From Paenibacillus stellifer (lineage in GTDB: Bacteria > Bacillota > Bacilli > Paenibacillales > Paenibacillaceae): a stretch of DNA of 64,000 nt. The position numbers and the translations under genes are program-made. Shown here one piece after another: positions 39,690 through 48,553 of the stretch. The notes under the pieces were generated by a model. That model was given only the letters and a program-made list of their open reading frames with translations. It had not been told where the DNA came from and made no database searches. The stretch is taken from the NCBI RefSeq assembly GCF_000758685.1, contig NZ_CP009286.1, positions 774,501 to 838,500 on the forward strand. Direction: 5' to 3'. Numbering within the stretch: position 1 is the stretch's first letter; the number at the start of each line of letters is the position of its first letter.

Positions 39690-39703
39690 AGGAAACGCTG
39701 TTT

Positions 39704-40795
39704 ATGACGAAGTTCTTGCCTTATACATACCGCCTGCTGACCGGGGCCGCCCTGGTCTCCATGCTGCTGACGGCCTGCGGCGGCGAGCCGGAGAAATCTC
39801 CGCTGCCGAGCACCGCACTATCATCCGCAGCACCGGCTCCGACCGTCACGGCTGCCGTGGCGTCACCCTTGCCATCGCCTTCTCCCGCCGCCGTGTCAGG
39901 CCTCACGGGTCTTCCCGTCGCGGCCGCTCCGCTTCCCCGTCCCCTGGCGGTGATGATCAACAACGCGCCGGCCGCGCGTCCGCAATCCGGCCTTACGGAT
40001 GCGGACATCCTCTACGAGGTGCTGGCCGAAGGCGGCATTACGCGATTGATCGCTGTGTACCAGAGCGTAGCGGACACCGCGAAGATCGGACCGGTCCGCA
40101 GCATCCGGCCGTATCTGATCGACATCGGCGAATCATACGGCGCCGTGACCGCGCATGCCGGGGGCAGCCCTGACGCCTACGCCATCCTGCAGCGGCAGCA
40201 TAAGGATGATCTGGACGAGATCGGCCGAGCCGGCGCATTCTTCTGGCGGGACAAGAGCCGCAAGGCGCCGCATAATTTGTATACGAGCCTCGACAAGCTG
40301 CGGGCAGGAATCACGAAGCTCGGTTACGACGATGCGAAGAGCACTCCAGGCTACGCCTTTCTGAAGGAGGGCGAGCAGCCGGAGAAGGGGGAGAACGCCG
40401 CCGGGTTCAGCCTGTATTATCTCCTGAAGAGCTACACAGTGTCTTACAGATACGATTCCGCCTCCGGCATCTATGGTCGCATGGTGAACAGCAAGCCGCA
40501 TACGGACCTGGAAACCGGCAAGCCCGTGACCGCCGCGAACATCATCGTCATGGAAGCGAACCATAAGGTGCTCGACGATGTCGGACGGCTGTCCGTCAAT
40601 CTGGAGCAGGGAGGCCAGGCGATGCTGTTTCAGCGGGGGCAGGTCCTTTCGGGCCGGTGGGCCCGGGGCGCCGGAGATATTATCCGGTTCGTGAAGGACG
40701 GGAAGGAAGCGCCGCTCGTGCCGGGCGTGACCCATATTCTCATTGTGCCTGCGTCGCCGCCGCTTGATAGCCACATAACGGTAGACGCCGGGTGA
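39704..40795 (+). CDS. yerB: YerB-like lipoprotein (DUF3048)
   Basis: 363 aa. The signal peptide ends in a lipobox (SMLLTAC, Cys near residue 23), so it is anchored outside the membrane. A Pro/Ser/Ala-rich linker follows, then the DUF3048 domain (RPLAVMINNAPAARPQSG; ADILYEVLAEGGITRLIA; GPVRSIRPY). The C-terminal DUF3048 part ends near residue 350. The molecular role is undefined; Bacillus yerB has no firm function. ATG 39704 behind GGAGG is the start; the open frame continues upstream into the tandem repeat. Confidence 0.85.
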   Translation: MTKFLPYTYRLLTGAALVSMLLTACGGEPEKSPLPSTALSSAAPAPTVTAAVASPLPSPSPAAVSGLTGLPVAAAPLPRPLAVMINNAPAARPQSGLTDADILYEVLAEGGITRLIAVYQSVADTAKIGPVRSIRPYLIDIGESYGAVTAHAGGSPDAYAILQRQHKDDLDEIGRAGAFFWRDKSRKAPHNLYTSLDKLRAGITKLGYDDAKSTPGYAFLKEGEQPEKGENAAGFSLYYLLKSYTVSYRYDSASGIYGRMVNSKPHTDLETGKPVTAANIIVMEANHKVLDDVGRLSVNLEQGGQAMLFQRGQVLSGRWARGAGDIIRFVKDGKEAPLVPGVTHILIVPASPPLDSHITVDAG

Positions 40796-41104
40796 TACAG
40801 TCAATTTAGCCATACAGCCGATACAGCCGGCGAAAGGCTGAAAGCTTTTTTCAGAATAGGAACAAGAGAAAGTGCAAAGAGTATACAAAGAGACCATATC
40901 ATTCCAGTCGTTCCGAAGATAGCGAATACTTTTACGGTGCTCGACAAAATACTGCATAATGTTCGTTTTGTTTCCTTGTTTTACTTTCTATCTATAAGTT
41001 GCCTGTGATAAAATAACATAGGTTGTCATTCCGTTTAATACGCCGATAACAAATGGGTGCTTCCAAGGTTGGATGGGGAATTTCGAGCAAAGGAGCTTAC
41101 AATA
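40796..41104. other. intergenic region before the phosphate transporter
   Basis: 309 bp without a gene. A weak AGCC/GGCT stem followed by T at about 40828-40857 may end yerB. The promoter of the next operon must be here, but I cannot place it with confidence. Confidence 0.45.
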
Positions 41105-41719
41105 ATGAAGCTGAGAAAAAAGGACATTTTCTTCGAGACGCTTGAGAATATGGCGGATACGATTGTACAGGCCGCCGATTATTTCGCGCAGCATCTGTCC
41201 GACCTGAGCGATCTTGAGCAGTTCGCAGGGGAAATGAAGAAATACGAGTCTCAGTGCGACACGTTCACACACACGGTCATCACTGAATTGAACAAGACGT
41301 TCATCACACCGCTTGAGCGTGACGATATTATGGCGCTGATCACAAGCATGGACGACGTTATCGACGGACTGGATTCCTCGGCGACCCGTTTCTATATGTA
41401 CAACATGACCGAGACGGACGAATACATCACCCAGTTCGCTGAAATTCTGCGTCAATCCGCTTATGAAATCCAGAAGGCGGTTCACCTGCTGTCCCAGAAG
41501 AAGCTGCTGGCCATCCGCGAGCATACGATCCGCCTGAATGATCTGGAGAACCAGGGCGACGAAGTGCTGCGCCACTGCACTAAGGCCTTGTTCGATCAGG
41601 TCAAGGACCCGATTGAGCTCATCAAGCGCAAAGAGCTGTACGAGCGGCTTGAAACGACGACAGACAAGTGCGAAGACGTGGCCAACATGCTGGAATCGAT
41701 TATTATGCGCAACTCATAA
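41105..41719 (+). CDS. DUF47/PhoU-like Pit accessory protein
   Basis: 204 aa, all-helical, of the PhoU-related DUF47 family that accompanies Pit phosphate permeases. Characteristic segments are KKDIFFETLENMADTIVQAA at the N-terminus and TRFYMYNMTETDEY mid-protein, with conserved acidic clusters (DDVIDGLD, ENQGDEV) that could bind metal-phosphate. The ribosome site AAAGGAG fixes ATG 41105. It is 12 nt before the permease gene and is thought to modulate it. Confidence 0.9.
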   Translation: MKLRKKDIFFETLENMADTIVQAADYFAQHLSDLSDLEQFAGEMKKYESQCDTFTHTVITELNKTFITPLERDDIMALITSMDDVIDGLDSSATRFYMYNMTETDEYITQFAEILRQSAYEIQKAVHLLSQKKLLAIREHTIRLNDLENQGDEVLRHCTKALFDQVKDPIELIKRKELYERLETTTDKCEDVANMLESIIMRNS

Positions 41720-41731
41720 GGGGCAGTAAAT

Positions 41732-42721
41732 ATGGATACATCTTTATTTGTGCTAGGTATTGTTATAGTACTTGCACTCGGATTCGACTTTATCAACGGA
41801 TTCCATGATACGGCGAACGCCATCGCGACCTCGGTATCGACCCGGGCCCTTCCGCCCCGGACGGCCATCATTATGGCGGCGTGCATGAACTTCGTCGGCG
41901 CGATGCTCTTTACGGGGGTAGCGAAGAAGATCGGGGGCAGCGTAACCGACCCCACGAAGCTGGACAACGGGATCGAAGTGGTTATCGCCACTCTGCTCGC
42001 CGCGATCATCTGGAACCTGCTCACCTGGTGGTTCGGCATTCCGTCGTCGTCTTCCCATGCCCTGATCGGAGCGCTTGCCGGTGCGGTGTATGTTGGAGCC
42101 GGCTCCGATCATATCAAATGGTCCGGATTCACGGAAATTGTGGAAGGACTTATCTTCTCGCCAATTATTGCTTTCGTTATCGGCTACATCGTCATGACGA
42201 TACTCAAATGGATCTTCGCAAGGCGAAGTCCGCATACCGTCAACAAAGGCTTCCGTACGATGCAGATTCTGACGGCCGCCTTCCAGTCATTCACGCACGG
42301 AACGAATGATGCACAGAAAGCGATGGGTATTATCACCTTCGCGCTGGTCACCTCCGGCCACCTCGGCTCAATGGAAGTTCCGCTGTGGGTCAAAATTTGT
42401 GCGGCGACATCCATGGCGCTCGGAACATCGATCGGCGGCTGGAAGATCATCAAGACGATGGGCACGAAGATTTTCAAAATCGAACCGATCAACGGCTTCG
42501 CCGCCGATATATCGGCAGCCTCGGTTATTTTCTCGGCGACGCTTCTGCATCTGCCGGTCAGTACGACCCATGCCATTACATCGGCAATTCTGGGCGTAGG
42601 CTCGGCCAAGCGTTTCTCCGCAGTGAAGTGGGGAATAGCGGGCCGGATTGTCATCACCTGGTTCATCACGATCCCGATCAGCGCCGTGCTGGCGGGAGTC
42701 ATCTTCAAAATTTTGTTCTAA
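41732..42721 (+). CDS. pit: low-affinity inorganic phosphate transporter (PiT family)
   Basis: 329 aa with about ten membrane segments. The two family repeats are visible: GFDFINGFHDTANAIATSVS in the first half and AFQSFTHGTNDAQKAMGI in the second, with the conserved Asn/Asp residues for phosphate and cation. SSSHALIGAL and STTHAITSAILG are matching repeat helices. It imports metal-phosphate in symport with protons or Na+. It forms an operon with the DUF47 gene. Confidence 0.93.
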   Translation: MDTSLFVLGIVIVLALGFDFINGFHDTANAIATSVSTRALPPRTAIIMAACMNFVGAMLFTGVAKKIGGSVTDPTKLDNGIEVVIATLLAAIIWNLLTWWFGIPSSSSHALIGALAGAVYVGAGSDHIKWSGFTEIVEGLIFSPIIAFVIGYIVMTILKWIFARRSPHTVNKGFRTMQILTAAFQSFTHGTNDAQKAMGIITFALVTSGHLGSMEVPLWVKICAATSMALGTSIGGWKIIKTMGTKIFKIEPINGFAADISAASVIFSATLLHLPVSTTHAITSAILGVGSAKRFSAVKWGIAGRIVITWFITIPISAVLAGVIFKILF

Positions 42722-42741
42722 GTCAATAGGCCAGACACAAG

Positions 42742-42778
42742 GAGTCTATACCGGGCGAATCGGTGGGACTCTTTTTTT
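42742..42778 (+). terminator. terminator after pit
   Basis: GAGTC...CCG pairs with CGG...GACTC and is followed by seven T. Confidence 0.88.
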
Positions 42779-42797
42779 GCGTTTAAAAGGGTGGAAA

Positions 42798-42814
42798 TGT
42801 CAGTAAAGATTACA
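42798..42814. promoter_or_regulatory. GlnR/TnrA box 1
   Basis: TGTCA-N7-TTACA is an exact match to the TnrA/GlnR consensus TGTNAN7TNACA. It lies about 220 bp upstream of glnQ. Confidence 0.75.
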
Positions 42815-42955
42815 GAGAAACGATAAAAAACATTAATCAGGGGAGAAAGAAAATAAAATATGTCACGCTTCGGGAAGAAAATTACGGCTTTCTTATGAAG
42901 TCCGCTGTAGGAAAATGTAGTTTCGCGTAGGTGTTGCATTAACGTTGTGTTCAGG

Positions 42956-42972
42956 TGTTACGATAGCTGACA
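42956..42972. promoter_or_regulatory. GlnR/TnrA box 2
   Basis: TGTTA-N7-TGACA is a second exact match to TGTNAN7TNACA, about 60 bp before glnQ. This is close enough to overlap its promoter, as in repression by GlnR. Confidence 0.75.
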
Positions 42973-43032
42973 GAGAAGCGAAGGAGCTTCATCGTATTCT
43001 GTCTGATCACAGGAAGCAAGGGGGGGCAGTCG

Positions 43033-43761
43033 TTGATCGATTTTCATCAGGTAGATAAACATTACGGTCAGTTCCATGTGCTCAAAAGCATCAATCTGCA
43101 TGTTGAGGAGGGGGAAGTGGTCGTCGTGGTCGGTCCGTCCGGCTCCGGCAAGAGCACGATGCTTCGCTGCATCAATCGGCTTGAGACCATCTCCGGCGGA
43201 CAGCTTACGGTGAACGGCGCAGCCGTCAATGACAAGAAGACCGACATCAACAAGGTTCGCCGTGATATCGGGATGGTATTCCAGCATTTCAACCTGTATC
43301 CGCACAAGAAGGTCATCGATAACATTACGCTCGCTCCGGTCAAGGTGCTGGGAGTCGCCAAGGCAGAAGCCGAGCAGACCGCGATGTATTATCTGGAAAA
43401 AGTCGGCATTGCCGACAAGGCGTCGGCCTTTCCGAATCAGCTCTCCGGCGGACAGCAGCAGCGGGTGGCGATCGCCCGGGGGCTTGCGATGAAGCCGAAG
43501 ATTATGCTGTTCGACGAACCGACCTCCGCGCTCGATCCGGAGATGGTCGGTGAAGTGCTAGACGTAATGCGGACACTGGCCAAAGAGGGCATGACGATGG
43601 TCGTCGTAACCCATGAGATGGGCTTCGCCCGCGAGGTTGCCGACCGGGTAATCTTCATGGACCAGGGCCAGATTGTGGAAGAGGCCGCTCCGGAGCAGTT
43701 CTTTGCGGAGCCGCGCGAGGAGCGCACGAAGACTTTTCTAAGCCGGGTACTAAGTCATTAA
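43033..43761 (+). CDS. glnQ: glutamine ABC transporter ATP-binding protein
   Basis: 242 aa, the polar amino-acid ABC type. Walker A is GPSGSGKST (about residue 35), the Q-loop is [13 protein letters not shown], the signature is [15 protein letters not shown], Walker B is [14 protein letters not shown] and the switch His is in [10 protein letters not shown]. The start is TTG behind GGGGGG. It powers uptake with the two permeases downstream. Glutamine as substrate is inferred from the linked glnK-glnL and the nitrogen boxes. Confidence 0.9.
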   Translation: MIDFHQVDKHYGQFHVLKSINLHVEEGEVVVVVGPSGSGKSTMLRCINRLETISGGQLTVNGAAVNDKKTDINKVRRDIGMVFQHFNLYPHKKVIDNITLAPVKVLGVAKAEAEQTAMYYLEKVGIADKASAFPNQLSGGQQQRVAIARGLAMKPKIMLFDEPTSALDPEMVGEVLDVMRTLAKEGMTMVVVTHEMGFAREVADRVIFMDQGQIVEEAAPEQFFAEPREERTKTFLSRVLSH

Positions 43762-43792
43762 GACTATATATAAACACTGGGGAGGAACACAA

Positions 43793-44632
43793 ATGAAGAA
43801 GAGCTGGAAATGGTTGAGCGTCATGATGGTTGCGGCCCTGTTCATACTGGCAGGCTGCGGCAGCAACGGGAACAACGCGGGCAGTGGCAACTCGGGCAGC
43901 GGAAGCGAAAGCTCTGGCGGCGGCATCGCGGCCATCAAGGAGCGCGGCAAGCTGCTGGTCGGCGTGAAGTACGACACGAAGCTGTTCGGTCTGAAGGACC
44001 CTTCGAGCGGTCAGGTGGAAGGCTTCGACATCGACATCTCCAAGGCGATCGCGAAGCATATCCTCGGCGACGAGAACGCGATTGAGCTGAAGGAAGTGAC
44101 GTCCAAGACGCGCATCCCGATGCTGAACAACGGCGAGATCGACATGGTTGTAGCGACAATGACGATCACCGAAGAGCGCAAGAAGGAAGTCGACTTCTCC
44201 GATGTATACTTCCAGGCGGGACAATCGCTGCTGGTGAAGAAGGGAAGCCCCATTACCGGTCTTGAGAGCCTGACGAAGGATTCGAAGGTGCTTGGCTCCA
44301 AAGGCTCCACTTCTGTGAAAAATATCAAAGAGAAGGTTCCGGGCATTACCGTCCTGGAATTTGACAACTATCAGGACGCCTTCAACGCGCTGAAAGCCGG
44401 CAAGGGCGACGCGCTGACGACAGATGACGCTATCCTGTACGGCATGGCCGCCCAGGACGCGGGCTACGAAGTAGTGGGCAAGCCGTTCACCGACGAGCCT
44501 TACGGCATCGCCGTCCAGAAGGGCAACTCCGAAGTGGTGAAGGCAATCAACGACACACTGGCCGAACTGAAATCCAACGGCGAATACGACAAAATATATG
44601 AAAAATGGATCGGCAAAGCGCCGGCACAATAA
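43793..44632 (+). CDS. glnH: glutamine ABC transporter substrate-binding lipoprotein
   Basis: 279 aa. Signal peptide with lipobox (LFILAGC, Cys about 22), a Gly/Ser/Asn-rich tether (23-45), then a type II periplasmic-binding fold (GKLLVGVKYDTKLFGLKDPS; EGFDIDISKAIAKHIL; Arg in SKTRIPML binding the amino-acid carboxylate). It is anchored on the outer face of the membrane. A strong GGGGAGG ribosome site and two hairpins after the gene suggest higher expression than the permeases. Confidence 0.9.
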   Translation: MKKSWKWLSVMMVAALFILAGCGSNGNNAGSGNSGSGSESSGGGIAAIKERGKLLVGVKYDTKLFGLKDPSSGQVEGFDIDISKAIAKHILGDENAIELKEVTSKTRIPMLNNGEIDMVVATMTITEERKKEVDFSDVYFQAGQSLLVKKGSPITGLESLTKDSKVLGSKGSTSVKNIKEKVPGITVLEFDNYQDAFNALKAGKGDALTTDDAILYGMAAQDAGYEVVGKPFTDEPYGIAVQKGNSEVVKAINDTLAELKSNGEYDKIYEKWIGKAPAQ

Positions 44633-44664
44633 TTCATACATCTAATCTTGGAGCGGCAGGCTCC

Positions 44665-44787
44665 CTGCCCGGGGTACATGGGGATGTACAAGAGAGGGAC
44701 CCGGGCAGACACAACATCAAACAGATCGGCGAACAACGCCGGCGGCAGCGAAAGGATGGGACGGTGCTCTTATGCCGGCCATCCTTT
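44665..44787 (+). repeat. two hairpins between glnH and glnM
   Basis: Hairpin 1 (44665-44708): CTGCCCGGG/CCCGGGCAG with an inner GTACAT/ATGTAC stem. Hairpin 2 (44751-44787): AAAGGATGG/CCATCCTTT with an inner CGG/CCG. Neither has a proper T-run, so they are more likely mRNA-stability or processing elements than full terminators. Confidence 0.7.
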
Positions 44788-44845
44788 CCTGTTATCACAG
44801 AGCTAATTAACATTGGCAAGACTGACAGAAAGGCAGGTGACCACT

Positions 44846-45499
44846 TTGGATTTCTCCATTCTGACGGATTACTTTGGCACGTATATGCTGGGTCTTCGGG
44901 GAACGCTGCTGTCAAGCCTTCTCGGACTGATCGGCAGCTTTGTGCTCGGATTGATTATTGCCGTGTTCCGGATCTCCGGGGTGCGGGCTCTTAGATGGTT
45001 CGGAACCGGCTATACCGAGTTTATCCGCAATATTCCGCTGCTGCTGGTCGTGTATATTTTCTATTACGGCTCCTCGGCGGTCGGCTCTTCGCTGGACGGC
45101 TTTCCGGCCGGAACCCTGGGGCTTGCCGTATATACCTCGGCATTCATCGCTGAAGCGATCCGGGCGGGCATCGCGGCTGTGCCAAAGGGCCAGACCGAAG
45201 CGGCGCGTTCTTCAGGATTGACGTATATGCAGACGATGATCCATGTCGTGCTTCCGCAGGCGATCAAGCTGGTTATTCCGCCGCTCGGCAACCAGTTCAT
45301 CAATCTGATCAAGAATTCGTCGGTACTGACGATTGTCTCGGGCTTCGATCTAATGTTCTACGCGGATTCCATCAATACGGATACCTTCCGCACCTTCGAC
45401 ACTTACGTATTTGTGGCGCTGTTCTATCTCGTGATGACGCTGCCGATGAGCTATGGAATGCGGGTGTGGGAGCGCAGACTTCAGCACAGCGCACGCTAA
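44846..45499 (+). CDS. glnM: glutamine ABC transporter permease
   Basis: 217 aa, HisM/GlnP-type permease with about five membrane helices. The EAA loop that contacts GlnQ is QTEAARSSGLTYMQTM followed by VLPQAIKLVIPPLGNQF. I prefer TTG 44846 (AGGCAGGTG six nucleotides upstream), which yields LDFSILTDYFGTYMLGLRGT; the longer frame from 44813 lacks a ribosome site. It probably forms a heterodimer with the next permease. Confidence 0.87.
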   Translation: MDFSILTDYFGTYMLGLRGTLLSSLLGLIGSFVLGLIIAVFRISGVRALRWFGTGYTEFIRNIPLLLVVYIFYYGSSAVGSSLDGFPAGTLGLAVYTSAFIAEAIRAGIAAVPKGQTEAARSSGLTYMQTMIHVVLPQAIKLVIPPLGNQFINLIKNSSVLTIVSGFDLMFYADSINTDTFRTFDTYVFVALFYLVMTLPMSYGMRVWERRLQHSAR

Positions 45500-45623
45500 A
45501 AGTATCACACTAAGTCAGTGACTGCTTATAAGGCATATGCGAGTACTGTGTGGGAACGCAGAGAACAACAGATTACTGAATTGTAGCAGTATCTTATCTT
45601 TTTTCAGGGAAGGAGGACCACCT

Positions 45624-46274
45624 ATGGATTTTGCAGGAGCCTATTCGCCCGATAATCTGAAATTTTTGCTGGACGGCCTTTATGTTACGCTGATCGTCGC
45701 CTTTTCGGCGATTGTGTTGAGCTTTCTGCTCGGCTGCGTGCTGGGGGTTATCCGCTATGCCAAGCTTCCGGTACTGTCGCCGATCAGCTTCGTGTTCGTG
45801 GAGCTCATTCGGAACCTGCCGCTGCTGCTCCTCATTTTCTTCATGCGGTTCGCACTGCCGGAGGTCGGTATCAAAATGGGACCGATGGCGGCGGCCATCG
45901 TCGCACTTACGATCTTCGAGGGAGCGATGATTGCGGAAATTGTTCGCGGGGGACTTAATTCGGTGGACAAAGGGCAAATCGAGGCGGCGCGTTCGTCAGG
46001 ACTTACGGGCGCACAGACGCTCTGGCATATCGTGCTTCCGCAGGGGCTGCGCCGGATGGTTCCGCCGCTCGTCAGCCAGTTCATCTCGCTCCTCAAGGAT
46101 ACATCGCTGGCGGTTGTCATTTCGCTGGCAGAGCTGATGCACAACGCGGGTATTATCATCGGACACGGATACAACTATACCATTCCGATCCTTCTGCTCG
46201 TTGCTTTAATCTATTTTTGCGTGAACTATTTGCTGTCTCTGCTGTCCAGACGTCTGGAGGCCCGAAACGCTTGA
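45624..46274 (+). CDS. glnP: glutamine ABC transporter permease
   Basis: 216 aa, paralogous to the previous permease (EAARSSGLTGAQTLWHIVLP in the EAA loop; LIRNLPLLLLIFFMRF in helix 3). ATG 45624 has an AAGGAGG site. Upstream in-frame residues are not family-like. The 124-bp gap to glnM holds nothing recognisable. Confidence 0.88.
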   Translation: MDFAGAYSPDNLKFLLDGLYVTLIVAFSAIVLSFLLGCVLGVIRYAKLPVLSPISFVFVELIRNLPLLLLIFFMRFALPEVGIKMGPMAAAIVALTIFEGAMIAEIVRGGLNSVDKGQIEAARSSGLTGAQTLWHIVLPQGLRRMVPPLVSQFISLLKDTSLAVVISLAELMHNAGIIIGHGYNYTIPILLLVALIYFCVNYLLSLLSRRLEARNA

Positions 46275-46367
46275 TGGAATCGCCTCGGTTTGTGTAGGAT
46301 TCGGTAGGTTTTCAAGGCGGATTGTGGTACTATAATGGCTAACACTTTTACTCGGGAGCATGAGCCT

Positions 46368-47651
46368 ATGGGCCAGCCGTTCTATAGACATCGATATATT
46401 CAGATTCTGATGGTCGCCGTCGTAACCGCAATTGCCGGGGAGTTCAAGATCAATCCCTTCGACGGCGACGTCTTCCGGATCGCTCTGGGCAGCAGTGTAT
46501 TTCTGCTGTTTTTGCTGTTGTTCCGGCATCTCTCCTATCCGCTTACCGGCCTGATCACCGGGATATTCGTCCTGCTGTTCCGGACGGCCATCGATCTTGC
46601 GGCGACAGACCTCAGCCTGCATGAGATTACGGCCCGCCATTTCTCGGCTACCGTATATTACATCGTATTCGCGCTCCTGATGAGGCTCATCAAGAAGCGG
46701 ATGGATCGGTTCCACCCGCTGGTGCTGGGCGCCGTCGCGGCGGTGATTGACCTCTTGTCGAACGAGATGGAGCTGCTCACCCGGCTGCTGGTGCTGGGCA
46801 CGGACAGCTTCCGGCTGAACGAATGGAACTATTTGATGGCTATCGCCATGCTGCGGACGTATTTCACGACCGGACTCTACAGCAGCATTTCCGTCAGCCA
46901 GCTGCGGGCGGTGCAGAAGGAGCAGAACCGGCGGATCGAGCAGATGCTCGGCTTCGGTTCGGGCCTGTACGGCGAGGTCTTCTACCTGCGCAAATCAATC
47001 GGCACCTTGGAGCAGGCCACACTGGATAGCTATGCGCTCTACCGCAGCCTGAAGGATGGCGGGGATGATGGACACGGCAGCCAACTGCTTCAGATGACGC
47101 AGCAGATTCACGAGGTGAAGAAGGACTCGCAGCGGATTCTGGCCGGGCTCACGAAGCTGGTGGACCGCGAGGTAACGGGAGATATGCCATTGTCGGGACT
47201 TCTCCGGTTCACGATCAAGAGCAATCAGAAATACGCCGACATGCTGGGCAAGACCATTACCTTCAACCAGACGCTAACCACGGATTACACCACTGCAAGC
47301 TATATTCCTCTGCTGACGCTTCTGAACAATCTTACCGCCAACGCCGTCGAAGCCATTCCGGTGAAAGGCAACGTCTACTTGAACATCTATGAGAAGGATG
47401 AATATACGGTGTTTACCGTAACGGACAGCGGTGGAGGCGTGAGAGAGCACGACATCGAGCTGCTGTTCGAGCCGGGCTTCACGACGAAATTCGATGACGA
47501 GGGCGCTGCCGCGACCGGCATCGGGCTGTCCCATGTCCGGGACATTGTCAGGATGTTCGATGGAGATATTACAGTAAGCAATGCCCCATACGCAGGCGGG
47601 GCCATGTTTAGAATAGCGATACTTACGGAAAAGCTGCGAAAGGAGGAGTAG
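46368..47651 (+). CDS. glnK: glutamine-sensing histidine kinase
   Basis: 427 aa. Six or so hydrophobic segments fill residues 5-180, without a large extracellular domain. The kinase core follows: the phospho-acceptor His is probably in QQIHEVKKDSQ, the N box is NNLTANAVEAI, and the G boxes are TDSGGGV and ATGIGLSHV. This matches GlnK (YcbA) of Bacillus, which with GlnL controls glutamine use. ATG 46368 (GGGAG upstream) is preferred to 46335, which overlaps a TATAAT -10-like element at 46331-46336. Confidence 0.85.
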   Translation: MGQPFYRHRYIQILMVAVVTAIAGEFKINPFDGDVFRIALGSSVFLLFLLLFRHLSYPLTGLITGIFVLLFRTAIDLAATDLSLHEITARHFSATVYYIVFALLMRLIKKRMDRFHPLVLGAVAAVIDLLSNEMELLTRLLVLGTDSFRLNEWNYLMAIAMLRTYFTTGLYSSISVSQLRAVQKEQNRRIEQMLGFGSGLYGEVFYLRKSIGTLEQATLDSYALYRSLKDGGDDGHGSQLLQMTQQIHEVKKDSQRILAGLTKLVDREVTGDMPLSGLLRFTIKSNQKYADMLGKTITFNQTLTTDYTTASYIPLLTLLNNLTANAVEAIPVKGNVYLNIYEKDEYTVFTVTDSGGGVREHDIELLFEPGFTTKFDDEGAAATGIGLSHVRDIVRMFDGDITVSNAPYAGGAMFRIAILTEKLRKEE

Positions 47652-47653
47652 CA

Positions 47654-48553
47654 ATGGCGCTTTCTTTTTGCATAGTGGACGACGACCGGAGCGCGAGACG
47701 AATGCTGCAGCATATTATCGAGGATAGCGGGCTCGGCGAAGTGGCGGGAACAGCGGAGGGCGGACAGGAGGGTGTACGGCTCATTCTGGAGGAGTCGCCC
47801 GACATTGTGCTGATGGATCTTCTGATGCCGGACCAGGACGGAATCGAGACCATCCGGTCGCTGCAGGCGCAAGGATGCAAGTCGAAGTTCGTCATGATTT
47901 CGCAGATTGAGAATCAGGATATGGTGGGCCGCGCCTATGAGAGCGGAATCGAGTTCTTCATCCGCAAGCCGATCAACCGGATCGAGGTGCAGACCGTGCT
48001 GCGCAAGGTGAATGAGCGCTACGCGATGAGCCTGTATCTGGACGAGATCAAATCCAGCCTGAAGAAGCTGGAGGGACTCCGGTTCGGAGGCGTTCCGGCC
48101 GCTCCGCCGAGACGCACGGTGAAGGAGATCGTGCAACCGATCCTGATGAACATGGGGATGATCGGCGAGAGCGGAAGCCGCGACATTATCGCGATCATGG
48201 AGATTCTGTCGGAGCGTGAGGATACGGGGAATCTGCCTCCGCTTAAGGAGCTGTACGAAGCGGTGGCGGCGGGCTATAAGGCCGGACCGGGTGAAATCGC
48301 GAAGGAGATCAAGGCAATCGAGCAGCGGCTGCGCCGGGCGCTGGCGACAGGGCTTACCCATCTCGCTTCCATCGGGCTGACGGATTACAGCCATCCCAAG
48401 TTCGAGTACTACGCCCCGCTCTATTTCGATTTCGAAGATGTGCGGGTGAAGATGAAGGAGATCGAGCAGGGCCGGGAATCCGGCAAAGCCAAGGTCAATA
48501 TCCGCAAATTTCTGCAGGTGATGCAGCTCGAACTTCAGGAGGGCAGGCTATGA
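47654..48553 (+). CDS. glnL: response regulator for glutamine use
   Basis: 299 aa. The receiver domain (1-120) has the acidic pocket (CIVDDD), the phospho-acceptor Asp in VLMDLLMPDQDG (Asp about 55) and Lys in IRKPI. The C-terminal half matches the YcbB-type domain (VKEIVQPILMNMGMIGESG; RRALATGLTHLASIGLTDYS), found in GlnL rather than in common DNA-binding families. It is 2 nt behind glnK with an AAGGAGG site, and its end overlaps corA. It probably activates the linked transporter. Confidence 0.9.
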   Translation: MALSFCIVDDDRSARRMLQHIIEDSGLGEVAGTAEGGQEGVRLILEESPDIVLMDLLMPDQDGIETIRSLQAQGCKSKFVMISQIENQDMVGRAYESGIEFFIRKPINRIEVQTVLRKVNERYAMSLYLDEIKSSLKKLEGLRFGGVPAAPPRRTVKEIVQPILMNMGMIGESGSRDIIAIMEILSEREDTGNLPPLKELYEAVAAGYKAGPGEIAKEIKAIEQRLRRALATGLTHLASIGLTDYSHPKFEYYAPLYFDFEDVRVKMKEIEQGRESGKAKVNIRKFLQVMQLELQEGRL

